This document shows, piece by piece, positions 1 through 7,900 of a stretch of 64,000 nucleotides of DNA (position 1 is the first letter of the stretch; every line of letters begins with the position of its first letter). Source of the DNA: JAHJDR01 sp964609965. Lineage in GTDB: Bacteria > UBA10199 > JADGCS01. The notes under the pieces were generated by a model that saw only the letters and a program-made list of their open reading frames with translations, did no database searches and was not told where the DNA came from. Made by a program: the position numbers and the translations under genes. The stretch is from positions 124,001 to 188,000 of the forward strand of contig CAZSTS010000003.1 in assembly GCA_964609965.1 (NCBI GenBank), written 5' to 3'.

Positions 1-50
1 GCAACGGTCTCCAAAACCGTTTGTCGCAGGTTCGAGCCCTGTCTCCCCTG
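1..50 (+). tRNA. tRNA-Trp (CCA), 3' part only
   Basis: The 3' two thirds of a tRNA, cut by the window edge. The anticodon arm is visible: stem ACGGT (4-8), loop CTCCAAA (9-15) with anticodon CCA, stem ACCGT (16-20). The T arm follows (GCAGG, loop TTCGAGC, CCTGT) and then the acceptor strand CTCCCCT with discriminator G at 50. The next bases are CCCA, so the CCA tail is not cleanly encoded. tRNA-Trp just upstream of secE is the classic order in many bacteria, which supports the call. Confidence 0.93.
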
Positions 51-271
51 CCCAGGTTTTTTTATAAAGAATAACCTCCTAGGATTATTAGTTATTATCT
101 AAGGGCCTCCTTAATCATAACACAACGCGTTAATCCCCGTGTTTTTTTTTGTGCTTTTTTTGCCAAGTTTGTTAGTCAAGTGAAACTAAAATTGGCCATA
201 ATAAAAAGATCAATAAAATCATAAAGATAGAAACCTGTTAAAATAAAGGTATTTAGATTTAGGGTAATATT

Positions 272-643
272 ATGAAGAGTAAGAAAATTGTAACTATTTG
301 TTTGATTCTTGTACATGTTTTTTTGTATTGGGTCGCCTCGCAAATTGCTGAGCTGGTTTTTGACTGGCTGAACATGCCAATCACGCGTGATTATTATTTA
401 ACTATTCCTGAATTAATCGCGTTAGTGGGTACGGCAATAGTGTTTGTTATAATTTATAAAAATCAAAGGATTGTTGGTTTCTTAACAGAAGCTGTTAATG
501 AATTATCTAAAGTTTCTTTTCCAACAAAAAAGGAAGCAGGACAATCAGCAGTTATTGTTATTGTTTTGGTGGCAATAGCAGCGTTGGTATTAGCTTTATA
601 TGATCTTATCTGGTCAACAATGACCCGATGGATTTTGAATTAA
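272..643 (+). CDS. secE: Protein translocase subunit SecE
   Basis: Small essential membrane subunit of the SecYEG channel. The 123-aa product has three predicted membrane segments (about residues 6-28, 43-62 and 92-117), the three-helix form of E. coli SecE rather than the one-helix form of Gram-positives. The conserved amphipathic stretch before the last helix is clear: FLTEAVNELSKVSFPTKKE, about residues 70-88. It lies between tRNA-Trp and nusG, the usual place, with 3 nt before nusG, so the two are surely co-transcribed. The ribosome site is weak (AGGG 10 nt upstream). Confidence 0.95.
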   Translation: MKSKKIVTICLILVHVFLYWVASQIAELVFDWLNMPITRDYYLTIPELIALVGTAIVFVIIYKNQRIVGFLTEAVNELSKVSFPTKKEAGQSAVIVIVLVAIAALVLALYDLIWSTMTRWILN

Positions 644-646
644 AAA

Positions 647-1189
647 ATGAACGTTCAATCTGTTAAAAAATGGTACGTTGTCCATACTTATTCAGGGTAT
701 GAGCAGAAGGCAAAATTATCCTTAGAAGAGAGAATTAAGTCTGCGAATAAAAAGGAATATTTTGAAGAGATTCTCGTACCTTCAGAAAGTGTTGTCGAAA
801 TCCGTAAAGGACAAAAAAAGACAACCACGCGCAAATTTTTTCCAAGTTATATTTTGGTAAAAATGGATCTTAATGACGACACTTGGCACTTGGTTAAAGA
901 CACACCAAAAGTAACTGGTTTTGTTGGGCATACCTCTACCCCTCCATCTATACCAGAAGAAGAGGTTATGCGTATTACTAAGCAGATTGATGATGGGCAG
1001 ATGAAACCGAAGATGAAATATTCTTTTGAAAAGGGCGATTCTGTTCGAGTTGTTGATGGTCCCTTTAATACCTTTAATGGTGTCGTAGAAGAAGTTAACC
1101 CAGAGAAGGGACGACTTAAGGTATTGGTAAGTATTTTTGGAAGAGCGACACCTGTGGATTTAGAATTTGCACAAGTAGAGAAGAATTAG
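647..1189 (+). CDS. nusG: Transcription termination/antitermination protein NusG
   Basis: NusG binds RNA polymerase and couples it to Rho and to the leading ribosome. The 180-aa product has the N-terminal NGN domain (begins KKWYVVHTYSGYE, residues 7-19) and a C-terminal KOW domain (FEKGDSVRVVDGPFNTFNG, about 126-144). Length is typical of the family. It follows secE by 3 nt and precedes rplK by 16 nt, the standard secE-nusG-rplKAJL arrangement. Confidence 0.97.
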   Translation: MNVQSVKKWYVVHTYSGYEQKAKLSLEERIKSANKKEYFEEILVPSESVVEIRKGQKKTTTRKFFPSYILVKMDLNDDTWHLVKDTPKVTGFVGHTSTPPSIPEEEVMRITKQIDDGQMKPKMKYSFEKGDSVRVVDGPFNTFNGVVEEVNPEKGRLKVLVSIFGRATPVDLEFAQVEKN

Positions 1190-1205
1190 AAGTATTGGAG
1201 AAGTT

Positions 1206-1628
1206 ATGGCACGAAAACCTATTGCACAAATTAAATTACTTTGTCCTGCTGGTCAAGCAAACCCAGCCCCACCTGTTGGCCCCGCATTAGGGCAACATGG
1301 GGTTAATATCATGGAGTTTTGCAAAAAGTTTAATTCAGCAACACAAAAAGAGGGTGGAATGATCATTCCCTGTGTGATCACTGTTTATACAGATAGGTCA
1401 TTCAGCTTTATTTTAAAAACTCCGCCAGCGTCTATTTTGCTATTAAAAGCAGCTAAACTTAAAAAAGGTGCAGGAGATACTGGTAAAGAGAGGGTTGGCA
1501 AAGTTACAATGAAGCAGGTTGAAGAAATTGCAAAAATTAAAATGCCTGATTTAAATTGTTATGCTTTAGAAGCCGCTGTTAACACTGTAAAGGGAACAGC
1601 ACGAAGCATGGGCATTGATGTTGTTTAG
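1206..1628 (+). CDS. rplK: 50S ribosomal protein L11
   Basis: L11 sits at the GTPase-associated centre of the large subunit. The 140-aa product matches family length and shows the proline-rich N-terminal signature PAGQANPAPPVGPALGQHG (residues 15-33) and the C-terminal rRNA-binding domain ending GTARSMGIDVV. A Shine-Dalgarno (TTGGAGAAG) lies 4-11 nt upstream. rplA follows after 9 nt. In E. coli the rplKA pair is controlled by L1 binding to the rplK leader; no such structure was confirmed here. Confidence 0.97.
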   Translation: MARKPIAQIKLLCPAGQANPAPPVGPALGQHGVNIMEFCKKFNSATQKEGGMIIPCVITVYTDRSFSFILKTPPASILLLKAAKLKKGAGDTGKERVGKVTMKQVEEIAKIKMPDLNCYALEAAVNTVKGTARSMGIDVV

Positions 1629-1637
1629 AGAGGTTTT

Positions 1638-2339
1638 ATGAAAATACCAAAAAAACAAAAAGAAGTTCGCGGAAAAATACTAGCAGATAAAAAATACAAT
1701 ATTGCTGAGGCAATGCAGTTACTGCAAGAGGGCGCTACAACAAAATTTGATGAAACAACGGATGTTTGTGTTCGTTTGGGCATTGATGCTAAAAAATCCG
1801 ATCAACAAATTAGAAGCGCAGTTGTTTTGCCACATGGGTTAGGAAAAAAGGTTCGCGTTTTAGCCTTTGTAAAAGGTGAAAAAGAAGCTGAAGCCAAAGA
1901 AGCTGGTGCGGATTACATTGGTGGAGCAGATCTTGTAGAAAAAATTCAAGGCGGTTGGTTAGAGTTTGATGCTGTTGTCGCTACACCTGATATGATGGGT
2001 GTTGTGAGTAAAGTAGGAAAGATCTTAGGCCCTAGAGGCTTGATGCCAAATCCAAAGCTTGGAACTGTTAATTTTGATGTAAAAAAATCTATTAGTGATT
2101 GCAAGTCTGGTAAAGTAGAATTTCGATCTGAAAAAGCTGGAAATGTTCATGCTCCATTTGGAAAAATCAGTTTTGGACCAGAAAAGCTCACAGACAACCT
2201 TAAAGTTTTGTTAAACACCATCAAAAAATTAAAGCCACAGACTTCAAAAGGTGTTTATATTAATGCTGTTACTCTCTCAACAACGATGGGCCCAGGGGTT
2301 CGTCTTGATGTAGGAGAGGTAGCAAAGATTTTAAGTTAA
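1638..2339 (+). CDS. rplA: 50S ribosomal protein L1
   Basis: L1 forms the mobile L1 stalk at the ribosomal E site and represses its own operon in many bacteria. The 233-aa product is full length, with the signature KILGPRGLMPNPKLGTV at about residues 129-145. It is followed directly by a 9-bp hairpin (2340-2361, arms TGAAAAATT and AATTTTTCA) and then the L10 leader, so some transcripts may end or be processed here. Confidence 0.97.
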   Translation: MKIPKKQKEVRGKILADKKYNIAEAMQLLQEGATTKFDETTDVCVRLGIDAKKSDQQIRSAVVLPHGLGKKVRVLAFVKGEKEAEAKEAGADYIGGADLVEKIQGGWLEFDAVVATPDMMGVVSKVGKILGPRGLMPNPKLGTVNFDVKKSISDCKSGKVEFRSEKAGNVHAPFGKISFGPEKLTDNLKVLLNTIKKLKPQTSKGVYINAVTLSTTMGPGVRLDVGEVAKILS

Positions 2340-2414
2340 TGAAAAATTTATTAATTTTTCATTCTTAATTAGTAAAAAGGGTTTCATTTTCGTCAAAGAT
2401 TAATGGAATGAAAG

Positions 2415-2535
2415 AACGAGTCAATTACTGGTTCCTTCATTTAAAATGGTGAAACAATCCATTATGAGACGTAAGAGGCTGATGTTACAGCTTGACACGG
2501 CTCGACGTAAATGAAGGTCTCGAAAGGAGACAACA
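2415..2535 (+). promoter_or_regulatory. L10-leader-type cis-regulatory RNA upstream of rplJ
   Basis: The 196-nt spacer between rplA and rplJ is the place of the L10 leader, where L10(L12)4 binds and represses translation. Structures seen by hand: CGAGTC (2417-2422) can pair with GGCTCG (2499-2504); CCTTCATTT (2434-2442) can pair with AAATGAAGG (2509-2517). These helices interleave, so they are either alternatives or a pseudoknot. GTCTC (2517-2521) pairs with GAGAC (2527-2531), placing the Shine-Dalgarno AAGGAG (2524-2529) in a hairpin. That this is an L10 leader rests mainly on position; a match to the Rfam family was not tested. Confidence 0.6.
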
Positions 2536-3060
2536 ATGAATCGTGCTGAAAAAGCTGTTCAAATAGAAGAAATTAAGGCTTGCATTACTCAATCTCAGCT
2601 GACGATTCTTAGTGACTATAAAGGTCTTCCCGTTGGCGCGCTTACGGATCTCAGAAGAAAACTTAGAGAAAAAGATTCTTCCTTTAAGGTGGTAAAAAAT
2701 AGATTGGCTAAAATAGCCATAAAGGACTCTGATGCAGATGTCCTTACTGACTATTTTGTTGGCACAACAGCTATTACCATCGCAACAGATGATCCTGCTG
2801 GCCCAGCAAAGGTTTTAAGTGAATTTGCTAAAAAGAATAACTGTCTTAAAATTAAGATTGGTTTTTTTGATGGTAAAGAACTTGATCTAAACGGGATTAA
2901 GAATCTGGCAACATTGCCAAGCAAAGAAGAGTTGGTTGCTAAGCTCCTTGGTTCTATGCAGGCGCCTGCCACTAATTTGGTAAGCGTGCTTAGCCAAGTG
3001 CCTAGACAACTAGTTAATGTACTTAATTCTGTTAAAGAACAGAAAGAACAATCAGCTTAA
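2536..3060 (+). CDS. rplJ: 50S ribosomal protein L10
   Basis: L10 anchors the L7/L12 dimers to the ribosomal stalk base and is the autogenous repressor of its operon in well-studied bacteria. The 174-aa product has the typical start MNRAEKAVQIEEIK, the rRNA-binding domain with DYKGLPVGALTDLRRKLRE (residues 28-46), and a helical C-terminus (about 137-174) that carries L12 dimers. The start has a good Shine-Dalgarno (AAAGGAG) that can be folded into a short hairpin. rplL follows after a structured 69-nt spacer. Confidence 0.96.
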   Translation: MNRAEKAVQIEEIKACITQSQLTILSDYKGLPVGALTDLRRKLREKDSSFKVVKNRLAKIAIKDSDADVLTDYFVGTTAITIATDDPAGPAKVLSEFAKKNNCLKIKIGFFDGKELDLNGIKNLATLPSKEELVAKLLGSMQAPATNLVSVLSQVPRQLVNVLNSVKEQKEQSA

Positions 3061-3066
3061 GTAATT

Positions 3067-3118
3067 TTTTGAAAGTTGTTTTCCTGTCAGTGCTTATTGA
3101 CAACAACAACTTTCAAGA
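3067..3118 (+). promoter_or_regulatory. Long hairpin in the rplJ-rplL spacer
   Basis: TTGAAAGTTGTT (3069-3080) is exactly complementary to AACAACTTTCAA (3105-3116), with a nested TGTCA/TGACA stem (3085-3089, 3098-3102). The hairpin ends 13 nt before the rplL start, and no clear Shine-Dalgarno is visible there. It may tune the L12 excess over L10 or be an RNase site; both are inference. Confidence 0.6.
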
Positions 3119-3129
3119 TATTTTTAGTT

Positions 3130-3492
3130 ATGACAACCGAACAAATCGTAGATGCAGTTGCAAAAATGACTGTTTTAGAAGTTGCAGATTTGGTCAAAGC
3201 TTTTGAAGAAAAGTTTGGTGTTTCTGCAGCAGCTCCAGTAGCTGTTGCCGCTGTTGCTGCAACCGCAGCAGCTGAAGAACAGACCGAATTTAATGTTGAA
3301 CTTAAAGAGTTTGGCAGCAACAAAATCAATGTTATTAAAGAAGTACGAACTATTACTGGATTAGGCCTCAAAGAAGCCAAAGATCTTGTTGAAGGCGTAC
3401 CATCAATAGTTAAAGAAAGCGTTGATAAAGAAGAGGCTCAGAAGATCAAAGAACAGCTCGAAAAAGCTGGTGGCAAAGTCGACATAAAATAA
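3130..3492 (+). CDS. rplL: 50S ribosomal protein L7/L12
   Basis: The multi-copy stalk protein that recruits translational GTPases. I start at ATG 3130, giving 120 aa beginning MTTEQIVDAVAKMTVLEVADL, which matches the family; the upstream in-frame extension to 3076 lies in the hairpin spacer and is not protein-like. N-terminal dimerisation domain (1-33), Ala-rich hinge (about 34-48), and C-terminal factor-binding domain with the conserved KINVIKEVRTITGLGLKEAK (about 65-84). No convincing ribosome site precedes the start. Confidence 0.95.
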   Translation: MTTEQIVDAVAKMTVLEVADLVKAFEEKFGVSAAAPVAVAAVAATAAAEEQTEFNVELKEFGSNKINVIKEVRTITGLGLKEAKDLVEGVPSIVKESVDKEEAQKIKEQLEKAGGKVDIK

Positions 3493-3519
3493 TCCTCTTT
3501 TGAGAGTGTTTTACGGTTT

Positions 3520-3558
3520 GGGCAGTTTCTTTTTTGAATCAAAAAAAGAAATTTGCCC
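3520..3558 (+). terminator. Hairpin attenuator/terminator between rplL and rpoB
   Basis: GGGCA (3520-3524) pairs with TGCCC (3554-3558) and the inner TTTCTTTTTT pairs with AAAAAAGAAA around a short loop; a T-rich tract (about 3565-3574) follows. In E. coli an attenuator between rplL and rpoB reduces rpoBC transcription relative to ribosomal genes, so the same role is likely here. A second inverted pair (AAAACTG ... CAGTTTT, about 3650-3690) precedes rpoB. Confidence 0.65.
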
Positions 3559-3711
3559 TCACTTGTATTTTTTTGATGGCTAGCAGTTGAGTGAATGAAT
3601 TGGTGGCTATTATCTTTATTATTAATGTGTTTTGTTTTTTTTGCTTATTAAAACTGACTTTAAACAGTATTTGTTAAAGGCAGTTTTAAAAGAGAGAACA
3701 AAGGAGCATCC

Positions 3712-6700
3712 ATGCCAAAGTCTGTTTCGGACCTTTACCGTTTGCGCAAAGATTTTTCTCAAATTAAAAAAATTGTAGACATACCAAATCTTATTGAAGT
3801 TCAGAAAAAATCTTATGATACGTTCCTTCAATTTAATATGTCAGCTGAAAAGCGTGTAGACATCGGTCTACAAGGCGTATTTAATAGCGTTTTCCCCATA
3901 AAAGATTTTAACAATACAGCTTCTTTAGAGTTTGTTAGTTACAGTTTTGAAAAACCTCGATACGATGTCAATGAGTGTCGCCAGAGAGGGATGACTTTCG
4001 AAGCTCCTATGAAGGTAGTGGTTCGATTAGTTGTTTGGGATAACGATACAGCCAACGAAACTCAAACGATTCGGGATGTGAAAGAACAAGAAGTTTATTT
4101 TGGCACAATCCCCCTCATGACAGAAAACGGGACTTTTATCATCAACGGTGTTGAGCGTGTTATTGTATCGCAGCTGCATAGATCGCCAGGTGTCTTTTTT
4201 GAACACGACAAAGGCAAAACCCATGCTTCTGGAAAGCTCCTCTATTCAGCGCGTGTTATTCCTTACCGTGGATCATGGTTAGATTTTGAATTTGATACTA
4301 AAGATTTACTTTATGTCCGAATTGATAGACGGCGTAAAATTCCTGTGACAATTCTTTTGCGTGCTATGGGTATGAGCATCGAAGATATTTTAGAATACTT
4401 CTATAAAACAGAAACAATTAGGCTTGATAGTAAAAAAGTCTATAAAAAGATCAAAGAAGAAACTCTAAAGCTACAAAGAGCAAGTTCCGATGTTAAGGCG
4501 CCTGGATCTCGTGAGGTATTAGTAAAAAAAGACAACAAGTTTACAGCTCGAGCTCTCAAAAGAATGAAAGAGCTCAAGATGAAAGAGCTCGAACTCGAAG
4601 AAAGTGAATTGTTAGATTGTGTCGTTGCTCATGATATTGTTGATGAGTCCACAGGTGAAGTTTTAGCAGAATGTAATGTTGCTATCACCGAAGAAAATCT
4701 CGAAGCCATTCGTAAAGCTGGCATTAAGAGCTTTGATATTCTTTTTATCGATAACCTTAATGTGGGCGGCTATATTCGCAACACTTTACTCATTGATAAG
4801 GTGAGTTCACCAGATGAAGCTGTTATCGAAATCTATAAAAGATTAAGACCAGGTGATCCTTCTACACTCGAAGCAGCTCAAACACTATTTCAGAATCTAT
4901 TCTTTTCTGAAGGTCGCTATGATCTGTCTAAAGTTGGTCGATTAAAAATAAACCATAAATTTGGTTTTGATGTTCCGCTCGATACAACCATTCTTAGAAA
5001 TGATGACATTCTCTATATCACACAATACCTGTGTCGTTTGAAAGATGGTTATGGCTCAGTAGATGATATTGATCATCTTGGTAATAGACGAGTGCGTGCA
5101 GTTGGTGAGTTATTGGAAAATCAGTACCGAATTGGTTTGGTGCGAATGGAACGCGCCATTAAAGAACGTATGAGTCTCCAAGAAATCGAAACACTCATGC
5201 CTAATGATTTGATCAATGCCAAACCTGTTTCTGCTGTTGTGAAAGAGTTTTTTGGTTCTTCACAGCTTTCTCAGTTTATGGATCAAACAAACCCATTATC
5301 TGAGATTACGCATAAGAGACGTTTGTCTGCTTTAGGGCCAGGTGGTTTGACGAGAGACAGGGCGGGGTTTGAAGTAAGAGACGTTCACCCAACACATTAT
5401 GGTCGTGTTTGTCCTGTAGAAACTCCCGAAGGACCAAACATTGGTTTGATTGCTTCTTTGTCTTCTTATGCTCGTGTCAATGACTATGGTTTTATCGAAA
5501 CACCTTATCGTGTTGTTGCTAATGGCACGCTGAGAGATGAGGTAAAATACTATACAGCGCTCGACGAAGAAAAACATGTTATTGCTCAAGCAAATGCTCC
5601 TTTGTCAGACAAAGGCAAATTTATAAATGAGCTGGTTTCTTGTCGTAAGGACGGTGAGTTTGCTTTAGTTCCTCGAGAAGAAGCTACTCTCATGGACGTT
5701 TCTCCTAACCAGCTTGTGAGTATTGCAGCTTCGATGATCCCTTTCCTTGAGCACGATGATGCTAATAGAGCTCTTATGGGATCTAATATGCAACGTCAGG
5801 CAGTTCCCTTGCTTAAGAGTTCCTCACCTATTGTTGGTACAGGCATGGAAAAAGTCGTGGCAAGAGATTCAGGTGTGACTATTGTTGCTGGGCGAGATGG
5901 CACAGTCTTATCTGTCGATGCCGCTAGAATTGTTGTCAAAGCGAGCATGGTTAAGAAAAAGGAAGCTGGTTCCGAAATCGATATTTATAACCTTATTAAG
6001 TATCAACGTTCAAATCAGAATACCTGCATTAATCAAACTCCTTTAGTATCAGCTGGGATGAAGGTAAAAAAAGGTGATGTCATTGCTGATGGTCCTGCTA
6101 CTGAGTTAGGTGAGTTAGCACTTGGCAAAAATCTGGTTGTCGCTTTTATGCCTTGGGGTGGTTATAACTTCGAGGATTCTATTCTATTGTCTGAACGCCT
6201 TATGCGCGATGATGTTCTTACATCTATTCACATCGAAGAATTTGAATGTGTGGCTCGCGATACAAAATTAGGCAAAGAAGAAGTGACAAGAGATATCCCC
6301 AACGTAGGAGAAGAGGCCTTAAAGGATCTCGATGAATCTGGCTTAGTTCGCATTGGAGCTGAGGTGGTTTCTGGAGATATTTTAGTAGGAAAGGTAACTC
6401 CAAAAGGTGAAACACAGTTATCACCCGAAGAAAAACTCTTACGAGCTATTTTTGGTGAAAAAGCTGGTGATGTAAAAGACACATCACTCAAAGTTGGTCC
6501 TGGTGTTGTTGGCACAGTAATATCTACTCAGATATTTTCTCGTGAAGGTGTTGAGCTTGATGATCGTGCAAAAGATCAACAGGCAGCAGCAACAAAGAAA
6601 CTCAAAAAAGACCAAATAGACGAGATCAAAGCCATTCAGTTGAGTTATGAGAAACAATTGAGAGAACTTTTTATTGGCCAATCAGCTTCATCAGACGTCA

Positions 6701-7815
6701 TGGACGAGAATGGCAAAGTTGTCTTACACGAAGGTAAAAAAGTTTCTAATGAAATACTCAACAAACTTTCTATTTCCTATTGGAAAAACATTTCAATAGA
6801 TGATGAAGATGTTGAAGAACATATTGAAGAGCTTTTTGATGATATGGAAGACCAAATTGATATGGTAGCCATGATGTATGATCAAAAAGTGAGCAAGCTC
6901 AAAAAAGGTGATGAACTTCCTCCAGGCGTTATCAAGCTGGTTAAAGTTTATGTCGCTATTAAGCGTAAAATCATGGTTGGTGATAAAATGGCTGGCCGAC
7001 ATGGAAACAAAGGTGTGGTCAGTATTATTCTTCCAGAAGAAGATATGCCTTATTTAGAGGATGGAACTCCAGTAGATATTATTCTCAATCCTTTAGGCGT
7101 GCCCAGTCGTATGAATATTGGGCAGATACTTGAGACTCATCTCGGATGGGCTGGACTCATGTTAGCGCAAAAAATTGAGAAAATGGTCGAACAATCCTTT
7201 AATCGATCCGAAGCCTTGAAGATCTTGAAAAAGGTCTACTCAGACAAGGAAGTTTATGAAAAACTTGAAGCCATGTCTGATAAAGAGCTGATAGAATGTT
7301 GTCGCAAACAAAAGGATGGTATTCGATTTGCTACAAATGTATTTGATGGTGCTAACGAAACCGAAATCAAAACTCTTTTAAGCCTGGCTGACTTGAATGC
7401 AAATGGACAACATATCCTTTTTAATGGTCGAACTGGTGAGGCTTTTGACAATCCTGTCACAGTAGGTGTGATGTATATGTTAAAACTGCACCATCTTGTA
7501 GACGACAAAATACACGCTAGATCAATTGGTCCTTACTCACTTGTTACACAGCAACCTTTGGGTGGCAAAGCTCAATTTGGTGGGCAAAGACTTGGAGAAA
7601 TGGAAGTTTGGGCCCTAGAAGCTTATGGCGCAGCCTATACTTTGCAAGAGTTTCTCACAGTAAAATCTGATGATGTGATTGGTCGAACTAGAATGTATGA
7701 ACGCATTGTTAAGGGAGATCATACCCTTGAACCTGGTTTGCCTGAATCCTTTAAGGTTCTCATGAAAGAAATGCAGGGCTTAGGATTGAATGTTGAATTG
7801 ATAGAAGAAAAATAA
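3712..7815 (+). CDS. rpoB: DNA-directed RNA polymerase subunit beta
   Basis: Catalytic beta subunit of RNA polymerase. The 1367-aa product is full length for the proteobacterial-type protein. The rifampicin pocket is intact and of sensitive type: SSQLSQFMDQTNPLSEITH and then KRRLSALGPGGLTRDRAGFE, followed by the conserved HPTHYGRVCPVETPEGPNIG. The C-terminal region has GDKMAGRHGNKGVVS and the clamp motif GGKAQFGGQRLGEMEVWALE. A Shine-Dalgarno AAAGGAG precedes the ATG. It is separated from rpoC by a heptamer repeat spacer. Confidence 0.98.
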   Translation: MPKSVSDLYRLRKDFSQIKKIVDIPNLIEVQKKSYDTFLQFNMSAEKRVDIGLQGVFNSVFPIKDFNNTASLEFVSYSFEKPRYDVNECRQRGMTFEAPMKVVVRLVVWDNDTANETQTIRDVKEQEVYFGTIPLMTENGTFIINGVERVIVSQLHRSPGVFFEHDKGKTHASGKLLYSARVIPYRGSWLDFEFDTKDLLYVRIDRRRKIPVTILLRAMGMSIEDILEYFYKTETIRLDSKKVYKKIKEETLKLQRASSDVKAPGSREVLVKKDNKFTARALKRMKELKMKELELEESELLDCVVAHDIVDESTGEVLAECNVAITEENLEAIRKAGIKSFDILFIDNLNVGGYIRNTLLIDKVSSPDEAVIEIYKRLRPGDPSTLEAAQTLFQNLFFSEGRYDLSKVGRLKINHKFGFDVPLDTTILRNDDILYITQYLCRLKDGYGSVDDIDHLGNRRVRAVGELLENQYRIGLVRMERAIKERMSLQEIETLMPNDLINAKPVSAVVKEFFGSSQLSQFMDQTNPLSEITHKRRLSALGPGGLTRDRAGFEVRDVHPTHYGRVCPVETPEGPNIGLIASLSSYARVNDYGFIETPYRVVANGTLRDEVKYYTALDEEKHVIAQANAPLSDKGKFINELVSCRKDGEFALVPREEATLMDVSPNQLVSIAASMIPFLEHDDANRALMGSNMQRQAVPLLKSSSPIVGTGMEKVVARDSGVTIVAGRDGTVLSVDAARIVVKASMVKKKEAGSEIDIYNLIKYQRSNQNTCINQTPLVSAGMKVKKGDVIADGPATELGELALGKNLVVAFMPWGGYNFEDSILLSERLMRDDVLTSIHIEEFECVARDTKLGKEEVTRDIPNVGEEALKDLDESGLVRIGAEVVSGDILVGKVTPKGETQLSPEEKLLRAIFGEKAGDVKDTSLKVGPGVVGTVISTQIFSREGVELDDRAKDQQAAATKKLKKDQIDEIKAIQLSYEKQLRELFIGQSASSDVMDENGKVVLHEGKKVSNEILNKLSISYWKNISIDDEDVEEHIEELFDDMEDQIDMVAMMYDQKVSKLKKGDELPPGVIKLVKVYVAIKRKIMVGDKMAGRHGNKGVVSIILPEEDMPYLEDGTPVDIILNPLGVPSRMNIGQILETHLGWAGLMLAQKIEKMVEQSFNRSEALKILKKVYSDKEVYEKLEAMSDKELIECCRKQKDGIRFATNVFDGANETEIKTLLSLADLNANGQHILFNGRTGEAFDNPVTVGVMYMLKLHHLVDDKIHARSIGPYSLVTQQPLGGKAQFGGQRLGEMEVWALEAYGAAYTLQEFLTVKSDDVIGRTRMYERIVKGDHTLEPGLPESFKVLMKEMQGLGLNVELIEEK

Positions 7816-7816
7816 T

Positions 7817-7888
7817 TCGTGGGTAGTGGATAGTGGATAGTGGATCGAAAAACGATTCACAATTCATGCTTCACGATACGCGATCACA
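7817..7888 (+). repeat. Heptamer tandem repeat pair in the rpoB-rpoC spacer
   Basis: Left arm: the 7-bp unit GTGGATA repeated about three to four times with drift (7819-7846). After AAAAA, a right arm of about five degenerate 7-bp units follows (7853-7888, for example GATTCAC, AATTCAT, GCTTCAC). The reverse complement of the right arm resembles the left unit, so the two arms are head to head and can form an imperfect hairpin. It fills almost the whole spacer. Confidence 0.75.
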
Positions 7889-7900
7889 AGGAACAATTAT

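Noticed and set aside
54..271. Terminator or promoter between tRNA-Trp and secE
   Set aside because: A T run follows GTGT near 140-150 but the stem is only 4 bp, and no -35/-10 pair with good spacing was found.
3087..3380. Minus-strand ORF of 97 aa opposite rplL
   Set aside because: It is the shadow of the Ala-rich L12 gene; composition follows the codon structure of the real frame.
6228..6515. Minus-strand ORFs inside rpoB and rpoC
   Set aside because: Opposite highly conserved genes, without ribosome sites or protein-like composition.
7817..7888. Heptamer arrays as CRISPR or as direct-repeat origins
   Set aside because: Units are 7 bp with no spacers of constant length, are degenerate and occur at many sites; no cas genes, dnaA or DnaA boxes were seen.
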